Shown piece after piece: positions 25,021-32,961 of a stretch of 49,085 nucleotides of DNA. Below the pieces are notes generated by a model. It made no database searches and was not told where the DNA came from. It saw only the letters and a program-made list of their open reading frames with translations. The translations under genes and the position numbers were made by a program. Every line of letters starts with the position of its first letter. Within the stretch, counting starts at the first letter, position 1. The DNA comes from JBDHZU01 sp039812085 (GTDB taxonomy: Bacteria; Actinomycetota; Actinomycetes; S36-B12; UBA10799), in NCBI GenBank assembly GCA_039812085.1, contig JBDHZU010000002.1, forward strand, positions 1 to 49,085. The letters are read 5' to 3'.

Positions 25021-26121
25021 TCAGTTGAGAGTGGACTGGACGTGATCGATCAGATCGCCCCAGGCGTCCACGAACTTCGAGACACCCTCGTCCTCAAGCT
25101 CTTGGAACACCTCGTCCATATCGACGCCGGCTGCAGCCAGATCGTCGAATACCTTCTGGGCATCTGCCAGGTTGTTCGAGATGGTGTCGCCCTGTACGTT
25201 GCCGTGATCTTCCACAGCGTTCAGGGTGGCTTCTGGCATGGTGTTGACACACTCAGGTGCGGCCAGTTCCACCACGTAGGTGTCATCGGAGTAGGCAGGG
25301 TCCTTCACGCCGGTGCTGGCCCACAGCGGACGCTGAATGGCGGCACCCTCAGCTTCCAGAGCCTTCCAGCGGTCGGACTCCTTCATCTTCAGGTAAGCGC
25401 CGTAGGCGAGACGAGCATTCGCCACACCGGCATCCCCCTTGAGTGCCTTGGCCTCGTCGGTACCGAGCTTGTCGAGACGACCATCCACGGCGGTATCAAC
25501 GCGGCTGACGAAGAACGAAGCCACCGAGTGAATCTTGGACAGGTCCAATCCGGCTTCCTTGGCCTTCTCCATGCCCGACAACCAGGCATCCATGACTTCT
25601 TCATAGCGAGCAACCGAGAAGATCAGCGTGACGTTGACGCTGATTCCGGCGGCGATGGTTTCCGTGATGGCTGGCAGGCCTTCGACGGTGCCAGGAATCT
25701 TGATGAGGACGTTCTCGCGATCAACGGCCCAGTGCAGTGCCTTGGCCTCGGCGATGGTTCCTTCGGTCTCGCGCGCCAAGCGTGGATCGACTTCGATGGA
25801 GACGCGACCGTCGTAGCCCTTGGACTTGTCGTAGATGTCCTTGAACAGATCACATGCCCAACGGACGTCGTACTCCGTCATGGTGCGGATGGCCTCATCC
25901 ACGGACAGCTTGCGGGACTTGGCGTCCGCGACTTGGGCGGCGTAGTCATCTGACCCACCGGAGATTGCCTTGTCGAAGATCGCCGGGTTCGTGGTGACGC
26001 CTACGACGTGCTTGGTCTTGATGAGTTCTTCGAGGTTGCCGGATTCGAGGCGGGCACGACTCAAGTCGTCCAACCAGATCGATACGCCAACGTCGGACAG
26101 ATCCTTCAAGTGGTCAGTCAT
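25021..26121 (-). CDS. tal: transaldolase
   Basis: Transaldolase of the actinobacterial (longer) type, 366 residues. It moves a dihydroxyacetone unit between sugar phosphates in the non-oxidative pentose phosphate branch. Visible features are the N-terminal IWLDDLSRARL and GVTTNPAIF motifs, and the Schiff-base Lys in NVLIKIPGTVEGL. The C-terminal half has PLWASTGVKDPAYSD. It lies downstream of tkt (27 bases), with GGAAACTG before the ATG. The order tkt-tal is standard; what follows is not, since zwf and opcA are missing. Confidence 0.95.
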   Translation of the reverse strand: MTDHLKDLSDVGVSIWLDDLSRARLESGNLEELIKTKHVVGVTTNPAIFDKAISGGSDDYAAQVADAKSRKLSVDEAIRTMTEYDVRWACDLFKDIYDKSKGYDGRVSIEVDPRLARETEGTIAEAKALHWAVDRENVLIKIPGTVEGLPAITETIAAGISVNVTLIFSVARYEEVMDAWLSGMEKAKEAGLDLSKIHSVASFFVSRVDTAVDGRLDKLGTDEAKALKGDAGVANARLAYGAYLKMKESDRWKALEAEGAAIQRPLWASTGVKDPAYSDDTYVVELAAPECVNTMPEATLNAVEDHGNVQGDTISNNLADAQKVFDDLAAAGVDMDEVFQELEDEGVSKFVDAWGDLIDHVQSTLN

Positions 26122-26148
26122 GGCAGTTTCCTTCGGGTTTGTTGGGGG

Positions 26149-28197
26149 TTAGTTGTTTTCGACGGATTCGAGGGATTCCTTGGCTTTTGCCACCACGTTG
26201 TCCACGGTGAAGCCGTACTTGGTCATCAACAAGGCACCATCGGCAGATTCACCAAAATGCTCGATGCTGATTGCGCGGCCATGCTCGCCCAGGAATCGGT
26301 ACCACGGCATTGCCACACCAGCTTCTACCGTGACGCGCGCCTTGACTGACGAAGGAATGACCTGCTCCTTGTAGTCGTCGTCTTGTTCGTCGAACCACTC
26401 CAGGCACGGCATGGAGACGACTTGCGTGGGAATGCCTTCGCCTTCCAGTACCTCAGCAGCGCCAACAGCCCACTGAACTTCCGAACCAGTCGCGATGAGC
26501 AGAACCTTCGGATCAGCGGATGGCTTCACCCTGATGTAGGCGCCCTTGGTGACGCCTTCGTCAGCTTCGAAGACTGGCAGACCCTGACGCGACAGGATCA
26601 GGCCGACAGCATCTTGGCGTTCAAGGATGTGTCGCCAAGCGATAGCGGTCTCGTTGCCGTCTGCTGGGCGAACGATGTTGATATTTGGCATGGCGCGAAG
26701 CGAGGCCAGGTGCTCGATTGGCTGGTGAGTCGGACCGTCTTCGCCCAAGCCAACCGAGTCGTGTGTCCACACGTACGTCACGGGCACATCCATCAGAGCG
26801 GACAAACGAACTGCACCACGCATGTAGTCCGAGAACGTGAAGAACGTTCCACCAAATACTCGAGTCAGGCGGGACAACGCGATGCCGTTGAGTGCAGCGC
26901 CCATCGCATGCTCGCGGATACCAAAGTGCAGGATGCGACCGTTGGGACGAGCGGCCGGAGCATTGTTGCCGAACGGCAAGAACGAGCCGCCATCGTCGAT
27001 GCTGGTGTTGTTTGAGCTGGCGAGGTCGGCCGAACCACCCCAAAACTCCGGCATCACCGAGGCAATGCCGTTGATGACCTTGCCGGATGCCTGACGGGTG
27101 GCAACCTTGCTGCCGACCTCGAAGGTGGGGATTGCATCTTCCAAGCCTTCAGGGAGCTTTCCGGACTGGATGCGATCCAGCAGCTTGGCATCCTTTGGTC
27201 GAGCGTCACGCCATTCGTCGAACTTCTTGTCCCACTCGGCGTGCAGTTCGGCACCGCGTGCCTTGACCTCGCGCGCGTGATCCAGGACCTCATCGGAGAC
27301 CTCGAAGGTCTTGTCTGGGTCAAAGCCCAGAATCTCCTTGGTCTTCTCGATTTCTTCGGCACCCAGGTCCGCACCGTGTGCATCGTGCGAGTTCTGCTTG
27401 GTGGGGGCAGGCCAACCAATGATGGTGGTCACCCGAATCAGGGTGGGTTTGTCCGATTCACGAGCCTTGAGCATGGCGTCGTACACGCCTTGCACATCAA
27501 CATCGCCATCTGGCAGGACCTCAACGTGGATCGTGTCCCAACCGTAGGCCCGGTAGCGGGCTTCGACGTCTTCACTGAAGGCGACCTCGGTGTTGCCCTC
27601 AATCGAGATGTGGTTGTCGTCGTAAATGACCGTGAGGTTGCCCAGTTGCTGGTGGCCAGCCAGTGAACTGGCCTCAGAGGTGATGCCTTCTTCGATACAA
27701 CCGTCGCCAGCAATCACCCAGATGTGATGGTCGAAGACACTCTCGCCCGGCTTCGCGCCAGCATCGAGCATTTCCCGCACGTAACGACCGTCCATCGCCA
27801 TACCCACGGCAGTTGCCAGCCCTTGTCCCAGCGGGCCGGTGGTGGTCTCGACACCGACGGTGTGGCCGTATTCCGGGTGGCCGGGAGTCAGTGAGTTCTC
27901 GGTACGGAAGGACTCCATATCCGACAGTTCCAGGCCATAGCCGGAGAAGAACAACTGTGTGTAGAGCGTGAGGCTGGAGTGACCGGCCGACAGCACGAAT
28001 CGATCGCGGCCAATCCAATTTGGGTCCGCAGGGTCGTGCCGCAGCACCCGCTGAAACAGCAGGGTGGCGATGGGGGCCAAGCTCATGGCGGTACCAGGAT
28101 GGCCATTGCCGGTCTTGTGTACGGCGTCCGCCGCAAGCACGCGTGCGGTGTCGACGGTGCGCTTGTCCAGATCTGTCCACTCGAGTGACTCGGTCAC
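26149..28197 (-). CDS. tkt: transketolase
   Basis: Thiamine-diphosphate enzyme of 682 residues that moves two-carbon units between sugar phosphates. Visible features are GNGHPGTAMSLAP near the N-terminus, the ThDP/Mg motif GDGCIEEGITSEA with NHISIEG, the pyrimidine-domain Glu region GIREHAMGAALNGIA, and THDSVGLGEDGPTHQP. The GTG start has a strong ribosome-binding site (GGAAGGA). It is the first gene of the minus-strand pentose phosphate operon and is divergent from ctaB across the longest intergenic region of the window. Confidence 0.96.
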   Translation of the reverse strand: MTESLEWTDLDKRTVDTARVLAADAVHKTGNGHPGTAMSLAPIATLLFQRVLRHDPADPNWIGRDRFVLSAGHSSLTLYTQLFFSGYGLELSDMESFRTENSLTPGHPEYGHTVGVETTTGPLGQGLATAVGMAMDGRYVREMLDAGAKPGESVFDHHIWVIAGDGCIEEGITSEASSLAGHQQLGNLTVIYDDNHISIEGNTEVAFSEDVEARYRAYGWDTIHVEVLPDGDVDVQGVYDAMLKARESDKPTLIRVTTIIGWPAPTKQNSHDAHGADLGAEEIEKTKEILGFDPDKTFEVSDEVLDHAREVKARGAELHAEWDKKFDEWRDARPKDAKLLDRIQSGKLPEGLEDAIPTFEVGSKVATRQASGKVINGIASVMPEFWGGSADLASSNNTSIDDGGSFLPFGNNAPAARPNGRILHFGIREHAMGAALNGIALSRLTRVFGGTFFTFSDYMRGAVRLSALMDVPVTYVWTHDSVGLGEDGPTHQPIEHLASLRAMPNINIVRPADGNETAIAWRHILERQDAVGLILSRQGLPVFEADEGVTKGAYIRVKPSADPKVLLIATGSEVQWAVGAAEVLEGEGIPTQVVSMPCLEWFDEQDDDYKEQVIPSSVKARVTVEAGVAMPWYRFLGEHGRAISIEHFGESADGALLMTKYGFTVDNVVAKAKESLESVENN

Positions 28198-28237
28198 GTC
28201 GGTCCTTCCTCGCCAATTTCGACTCTGCTGGGTAATC

Positions 28238-28294
28238 AGCGCGAGCGTATCGACCTGAGCCCCCTCACGGCATCCCCACGCGCTCGCTTGCGCT
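28238..28294 (-). other. long imperfect hairpin upstream of tkt
   Basis: AGCGCGAGCG (28238-28247) can pair with CGCTC...GCGCT (28281-28294): ten base pairs with a four-base bulge and a 33-base loop. It lies 40-100 bases before the tkt start on the minus strand and could be leader RNA structure or a regulator site. The remainder of 28198-28444 holds the divergent promoter region; a weak TACAGT at 28400-28405 may serve ctaB. No RNA gene was recognised there. Confidence 0.25.
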
Positions 28295-28444
28295 AATCGG
28301 GTTTCTGCCGGGCCGAGGGTTCGTCTCGGGCGTGGAGCTCAACCAGTTCCCGAACGAGTCAATCTGCTCACAACCTGCGGGATTGCCACAGGCGAGGGTT
28401 ACAGTGGCTACACATCGTTTGGCGACGAAATTTCGGAGTTTTCA

Positions 28445-29440
28445 GTGGGGCAAGGTCAACCGCACCCGGGGGCAGATACGTCCTCGTCGTCGGCGACCCA
28501 TCCCACTCCCACCCCCACGGTCATCCACGACGACGGCGTTGCCGTGGTGACGACCCGCAAGCGATCGGTCAAGGGCACAGTCAGCTCCTACATTGCGCTG
28601 ACCAAGCCACGGATTATCGAGCTTCTGCTCGTCACCACCGTTCCCACGATGTTCTTGGCTGCGCAAGGCCTGCCTGGTTTGTGGTTGACCATTGCCACCT
28701 TGATTGGTGGAACCTTGGCTGCCGGTGGCGCCAACACGCTCAACTGCTACGTAGATCGCGACATCGATGCAGTGATGAAGCGAACGGGGCATCGCCCACT
28801 TGTTCGTGGTGACATCACTCCGAGAGCCGCGCTGATTTTTGGTCTCGTCCTGTCGGTGGCATCGGTTGTTTGGCTGGCGGCGACCGTCAATCTGTTGTCC
28901 AGCGTGCTGGCAAGCGGCGCAATCGTGTTCTACGTCGTCATTTACACCCTTGGCTTGAAGCGTCGGACTCCGCAGAACATCGTGTGGGGTGGGGCGGCCG
29001 GATGCTTCCCCGTCCTCATCGGATGGTCCGCAGTCACTGATTCGTTGACGTGGGCTCCGTTGATCCTGTTCGCGATCATCTTCTTCTGGACGCCACCGCA
29101 TTACTGGCCATTGTCGTTGAAGTTCAAGGACGACTACGCCGCCGCCGGAGTCCCCATGTTGCCGGTAGTGGCCGATCTGCGCCGGGTGGCGCTGGAGATC
29201 GTGGTCTATAGCTGGGTGATGGTGGGCGTCTCCCTGCTATTGGTGCCAGTGGCCCCCATGGGGTGGGTCTACACCGCAGCAGCGACGTTGCTTGGCGGGC
29301 ACTTCCTATACGAAGCGCATCGACTTCTGTACCGGGTGACGAAGGGCTTGGACGCCCAACCGATGCGCCTGTTCCACCTGTCGATCACGTACTTGTCGCT
29401 GTTATTCCTCGCGATCGCGATCGATCCGTTCTTCTCCTGA
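28445..29440 (+). CDS. ctaB: protoheme IX farnesyltransferase (heme O synthase)
   Basis: UbiA-family membrane prenyltransferase of 331 residues that adds farnesyl to heme B to make heme O for cytochrome oxidase. It has a hydrophilic Ser/Thr/Pro-rich N-terminus (about 1-38) and then about nine helices. Motifs are ALTKPRIIELLLVTTVPTM, the first Asp-rich site NCYVDRDIDAVMKRT and the second region DDYAAAGVPMLPVV. The start is GTG 28445 with GGAG seven bases upstream. ctaA, the next enzyme of the pathway, lies convergently just downstream. ctaB beside tkt is the usual actinobacterial arrangement. Confidence 0.95.
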   Translation: MGQGQPHPGADTSSSSATHPTPTPTVIHDDGVAVVTTRKRSVKGTVSSYIALTKPRIIELLLVTTVPTMFLAAQGLPGLWLTIATLIGGTLAAGGANTLNCYVDRDIDAVMKRTGHRPLVRGDITPRAALIFGLVLSVASVVWLAATVNLLSSVLASGAIVFYVVIYTLGLKRRTPQNIVWGGAAGCFPVLIGWSAVTDSLTWAPLILFAIIFFWTPPHYWPLSLKFKDDYAAAGVPMLPVVADLRRVALEIVVYSWVMVGVSLLLVPVAPMGWVYTAAATLLGGHFLYEAHRLLYRVTKGLDAQPMRLFHLSITYLSLLFLAIAIDPFFS

Positions 29441-29451
29441 ACTTGTACTCG

Positions 29452-30456
29452 TTAGCTGTGGGTTGCGACCTCAGCAGTACCGCGCACCCGCAAGCTGAGG
29501 TAGCTGGACAGCACAGCGATCCATACCAGCGTGGAACCCAACAGGTGGAGCAGCACGATGACCCACGGCAGACCAATGAAGAACTGCACGTAACCGATCG
29601 TTCCCTGCAGCAGGCTGATCACCAAGATGCCGATTGCGCGCCCGGTAATTGGCTTGGGTGCCCTGGTCACGGTCAGCGCGATGATCAAACCCACTGTCAA
29701 GCCGATGAAGAGCAGCACCAGGTCAGCGTGTAACCACGAGATCATCCGTGGATCGAAGGGCAGACGATGGGTGGCGTCGGCATCTCCTGAGTGAGGCCCA
29801 GAGCCTGTCACCAGAGTTCCGACAGTGAGCACGACGAGGGCAAGTGCCACGATCGCTGTCCCCAACCGTCGAATCACAGGGTGCACGGTCAGCGTGACGG
29901 GGTGATCGCCCAATTCACGTGAGCGGACGAGCAACACCATGGATGCAGCGATGAGTCCAGAGGACACCAGGTAGTGCGCAGAAACGAATAGCGGATTGAG
30001 TCCGGTCAGGACGGTGATGCCGCCCAACACGGCCTGGGCGACTGTTCCCAGCAGTGGAGTTGCGGCCAGCCAGGTTAGTGGGCGACGGGTTGCTCCGCGT
30101 TCGGCCTTGAGCCGAGCATTCCAGCGCAGCGTCCCCACGAATGCCGCGATCGCAATGATCGTCAAGACAAACGTGAGAGTGCGGTTACCGAATTCGATGT
30201 ACTTATGGGTAGCCGTGTCGAGTCCAGCAGTAGGGACGAAGGAGGCGCTGGAACACTGCGGCCACGTCGGGCACCCCAGTCCTGAACCAGTAAGACGAAC
30301 CAAGCCACCGGTCACCACAATGGCGGTTTGTGCGACCAGGTTTGCCCAGAAGATTCGTCGCAACCATTGCGGGACGGCCACAGCAGGTTCCTGTCCCGTC
30401 GCCTTGATGACATCGCTCGTCACACTGACGTCTCCAGCCGATCGCGTATGGCTCAT
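29452..30456 (-). CDS. ctaA: heme A synthase (COX15/CtaA family)
   Basis: Membrane protein of 334 residues with about eight helices that oxidises the heme O methyl group to heme A. Visible features are GGLVRLTGSGLGCPTWPQC (the conserved Cys pair on an extracytoplasmic loop), HKYIEFGNRTLT with a heme-ligand His and Glu, SAHYLVSSGL, SWLHADLVLLF, and a last His in VLLHLLGSTLVW. Together with ctaB this completes heme A synthesis. It is the third gene of a minus-strand run after the ABC ATPase and permease, with only a few bases before it, an order I recall from Mycobacterium as well. Confidence 0.94.
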   Translation of the reverse strand: MSHTRSAGDVSVTSDVIKATGQEPAVAVPQWLRRIFWANLVAQTAIVVTGGLVRLTGSGLGCPTWPQCSSASFVPTAGLDTATHKYIEFGNRTLTFVLTIIAIAAFVGTLRWNARLKAERGATRRPLTWLAATPLLGTVAQAVLGGITVLTGLNPLFVSAHYLVSSGLIAASMVLLVRSRELGDHPVTLTVHPVIRRLGTAIVALALVVLTVGTLVTGSGPHSGDADATHRLPFDPRMISWLHADLVLLFIGLTVGLIIALTVTRAPKPITGRAIGILVISLLQGTIGYVQFFIGLPWVIVLLHLLGSTLVWIAVLSSYLSLRVRGTAEVATHS

Positions 30457-30460
30457 TACT

Positions 30461-31237
30461 TCACTCCCACTTGAAGGTTCGAGTGGCGACGATGGTTCCG
30501 ACGACCGCCCAGGCAGCCAGTACGACCAAAGACCAGATCGGAAGCGGATTTCCGGCAGTTAATACCTCGCGCAGGCCATCTCCGAGAGCACCGGAAGGAA
30601 GCAGACGTCCGACTGCCGCCATCCCGCCAGGAATATCACTGCTCGGGATGATGGTGCTGCCGGCCATCAGCAGCACTAAGAAGATGGCATTAGCGACTGC
30701 CAGGGTGGCCTCTGCGCGCAGCCATCCGGCGATGACCAGTGCCCAGGACGCAAAGGCAGCCGTGCCGACTGCCAGTAGGAGCAGCACGCTGATGACGTTG
30801 CCGGCGGGATGCCAGCCCAGGGCAAATGCGACCGCACTGATGATGGCGAGCTGAATGATTTCCACCAAAAGAACCGCGATGCTGCGAGAGGCAACCAGTC
30901 CTGATCGGCCCAGCGGAGTGACTCCGAGGTATTTGAGAACGCCATAGCGGCGGTCGAAACCGGTGGAGATGGCCAGCGAAGTGAACGCCGTTGACATGAC
31001 AGCCAGCGCCAAGATTCCTGGCGTCACAATGTTGATCCGTGAGTCGCCGGTCAGGCTGATGAATGTGGCATAGGTCAGCCCCACGAGTAAGGCCAACGGA
31101 ATGACCAACATCAGGAGTAGTTGTTCGCCATTGCGAAGCAGCAAGGTCAGATCGAAGCGACTCTGAGCGCGGATGATGTGCGGGCGGCTATTGGCTTGTG
31201 CGCTGGGAGTGAAGTCGAGGGAATCCAGGGTGTTCAC
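30461..31237 (-). CDS. ABC-2 type transporter permease
   Basis: Integral membrane protein of 258 residues with about six hydrophobic helices, fitting an ABC-2 exporter permease. Recognisable features are the N-terminal cytoplasmic helix (RFDLTLLLRNGEQLLLMLVIP), the amphipathic segment GFDRRYGVLKYLGVTPLGRSGL, typical of daunorubicin/YhhJ-like permeases, and the glycine/proline-rich loop near PGGMAAVGRLLPSGALGDGL. It overlaps the end of the ATPase gene by four bases, so the two form one exporter. The substrate is unknown. The constant association with ctaA and suf in actinobacteria hints at a role in respiratory or heme biology (inference). Confidence 0.88.
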   Translation of the reverse strand: MNTLDSLDFTPSAQANSRPHIIRAQSRFDLTLLLRNGEQLLLMLVIPLALLVGLTYATFISLTGDSRINIVTPGILALAVMSTAFTSLAISTGFDRRYGVLKYLGVTPLGRSGLVASRSIAVLLVEIIQLAIISAVAFALGWHPAGNVISVLLLLAVGTAAFASWALVIAGWLRAEATLAVANAIFLVLLMAGSTIIPSSDIPGGMAAVGRLLPSGALGDGLREVLTAGNPLPIWSLVVLAAWAVVGTIVATRTFKWE

Positions 31238-32145
31238 GCGGTACCACCTCCGCGAGTCAACGAGACCACGACATCTTCCAGGCGGCGCTGACCACTAGAC
31301 AGGTTCGATACCGACTGTCCGGTCTCGGCGAACCACCCAGTCACGGCAGCGATCTGGGCGGGATCGACCTTGCCGGTCACGACGTAATGCCCAGGGTGCG
31401 ATTGCGTCACCGTCGCCGAATCCAGCCGAGTCGATAGATCTGATAAGTCCAGGTGTGGTTGCGCGTCGAATTCGAGGACGGGAGCTGTGGAAGCGGTGAG
31501 TTCGGCAGGAGTCCCCGCGGCAACTGCCCGACCATCCGCGATCACAACGACGTGATTGGCAAGACGTTCTACGTCATCCATCAAGTGAGTGGTGAGCAGG
31601 ATCGTGACTCCGGCCGTCCGTAATCGATCGATGACATCCCACACCACATGTTTGGCCTGCGGATCCAGACCAGCGGTGGGTTCGTCCAGAAACACCAGTT
31701 CAGGTCGTCCGACCAGTGCCATGGCGAGCTTGAGTCGCTGCTGCTCTCCGCCTGACATGCGACGGAAGGTGGTCGTGACGGTATCGAGTTTCAGGACGTG
31801 TGCCAGCTCATCAACGGGTAGGGGAGTGCGATGCATGGCTGCAACGCTGCGCAGAGCTTCCAACGGACGTGCAGAGGAGGGAACTCCGCCGTTCTGCAGC
31901 ATCACACCCACTCGGGTGCGCAGAACATTTCCGTCTGAGTCTGGGTTGAGGTCGAGGACACGAACCTCGCCAGAATGTGCCTGGCGCAGACCTTCGCAGA
32001 CCTCGATTGTGCTGGTCTTACCCGCACCGTTGGGGCCGACGATTGCGGTGACTTTCCCTAACTGCGCGGTCAGGCTCAAACCGTTGACCGCAGTCGATGA
32101 TCCGTACCGCACGACAAGGTCGCGGATATCGACAGCATTGGGCAC
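31234..32145 (-). CDS. ABC transporter ATP-binding protein
   Basis: ATPase of 303 residues partnering the permease that follows. Visible features are Walker A GPNGAGKTS (37-45), the Q-loop region MLQNGG, signature MSGGEQQRLKLAMAL, Walker B LVFLDEPTAGLD and H-loop LLTTHLMDD. A C-terminal extension of about 80 residues after the H-loop is typical of DrrA-like exporters. It starts at GTG 32145; TACACT sits six bases upstream and no ribosome-binding site is visible. It is divergent from sufR across 129 bases that hold an inverted repeat, so it may share regulation with suf. Confidence 0.93.
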   Translation of the reverse strand: MPNAVDIRDLVVRYGSSTAVNGLSLTAQLGKVTAIVGPNGAGKTSTIEVCEGLRQAHSGEVRVLDLNPDSDGNVLRTRVGVMLQNGGVPSSARPLEALRSVAAMHRTPLPVDELAHVLKLDTVTTTFRRMSGGEQQRLKLAMALVGRPELVFLDEPTAGLDPQAKHVVWDVIDRLRTAGVTILLTTHLMDDVERLANHVVVIADGRAVAAGTPAELTASTAPVLEFDAQPHLDLSDLSTRLDSATVTQSHPGHYVVTGKVDPAQIAAVTGWFAETGQSVSNLSSGQRRLEDVVVSLTRGGGTA

Positions 32146-32151
32146 TCATCG

Positions 32152-32157
32152 AGTGTA
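32152..32157 (-). promoter_or_regulatory. candidate leaderless -10 box of the ABC transporter operon
   Basis: Read on the minus strand: TACACT, six bases, then GTG at 32145. No ribosome-binding site precedes the GTG. Same geometry as at uvrA and the DUF3099 gene. Confidence 0.5.
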
Positions 32158-32195
32158 GGTCGCGACCGTGAGGTGCATGACCAGTAGTGAGTACA

Positions 32196-32213
32196 AGACC
32201 CATATAGGGGTCT
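32196..32213. promoter_or_regulatory. inverted repeat between sufR and the ABC operon (candidate SufR site)
   Basis: AGACCC, six bases, GGGTCT: a perfect inverted repeat about 60 bases before the sufR start and about 40 bases from the divergent ABC -10 box. A second GGGTCT (32235-32240) lies within the smaller repeat CGGG-N5-CCCG (32234-32246). A SufR-type repressor would be expected to bind here, but the assignment is positional only. Confidence 0.4.
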
Positions 32214-32262
32214 GAGAGCTACCGCACAGGAACCGGGTCTATCCCGTTGTCGATAAATAGGG

Positions 32263-32268
32263 AACAAT
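32263..32268 (+). promoter_or_regulatory. candidate -10 box of the suf operon
   Basis: AACAAT followed by six bases and then the sufR GTG at 32275. It keeps the A and T of an ANNNT core but not the first T of TANNNT, so it is weaker than the other boxes. GGGG at 32269-32272 is too close to the start to be a normal ribosome-binding site. Confidence 0.3.
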
Positions 32269-32274
32269 GGGGTT

Positions 32275-32961
32275 GTGGAAATCGCCGTTTCTCCTGCCGC
32301 GACTCGAGTCGCGAATCTTTTGCTGGAGTCCGGCGCCCTGACTGCCACCCAACTTGCTGAACAACTTGGCCTTACCGGAACGGCAGTTCGCAAACACCTC
32401 GATGCACTTGTTGCGGCTGGTTGGGCTGAGGCATCCGAACGTGCGCCCTATGGGCCGACCCGTCCCCGTGGTCGTGGTCGTCCCGCCAAGGTGTACAGCC
32501 TGACTGCGGGAGGTCGGGAAAATTTCACGGCCGCCTATGACGAACTCGCTGCCGCTGCGATTCGACAACTGGAAGTCCTCGGCGGTGCGGAAGCCGTTAC
32601 GCAATTTGCTCGGCAACGCTCGGCAGACATGGTCAGCCGCTACGCCGACAAGGTCGACCTCACGGCATCCACTGAACAACGCGTAGAGCAATTGGCACAG
32701 CTCCTACGTGAAGACGGTTTTGCGGCAACGCTTGACCCGGCAACAAACGGCATCCAGTTATGCCAGCACCATTGCCCTGTGGCCCATGTGGCCGAACAGT
32801 TCCCTCAACTGTGTGACGCGGAGACCGAAGCGTTTGGCGACGTGCTCGGTACCCATGTCACTCGCTTAGCCACCATCGCTCACGGCGACTGTGTGTGTAC
32901 GACCCATGTGGCCGTCACGGATGGGGCAAGCGCTGAAAAGAAAGAACGGACAACCGCATGA
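32275..32961 (+). CDS. sufR: SufR-type Fe-S-sensing transcriptional regulator
   Basis: A protein of 228 residues. The N-terminal winged helix (about 8-75) shows LTATQLAEQLGLTGTAVRKHL and a basic wing (RPRGRGRPAKVYSLT). The C-terminal half carries cysteines at 163, 167, 180, 206 and 208, in the pattern QLCQHHC, QLC and GDCVC, suited to bind an Fe-S cluster. SufR represses the suf operon when it carries a cluster. It is the first gene of the operon: its stop overlaps the sufB ATG, so it would be autoregulated. The start is GTG 32275. Confidence 0.92.
   Translation: MEIAVSPAATRVANLLLESGALTATQLAEQLGLTGTAVRKHLDALVAAGWAEASERAPYGPTRPRGRGRPAKVYSLTAGGRENFTAAYDELAAAAIRQLEVLGGAEAVTQFARQRSADMVSRYADKVDLTASTEQRVEQLAQLLREDGFAATLDPATNGIQLCQHHCPVAHVAEQFPQLCDAETEAFGDVLGTHVTRLATIAHGDCVCTTHVAVTDGASAEKKERTTA

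Noticed and set aside
25042..25953. 303-codon plus-strand open frame opposite tal
   Set aside because: Antisense to transaldolase, which has intact catalytic motifs; no family features in the opposite frame.
28198..28444. tRNA or riboswitch in the tkt-ctaB gap
   Set aside because: No cloverleaf, T-loop or known aptamer core could be recognised by eye.
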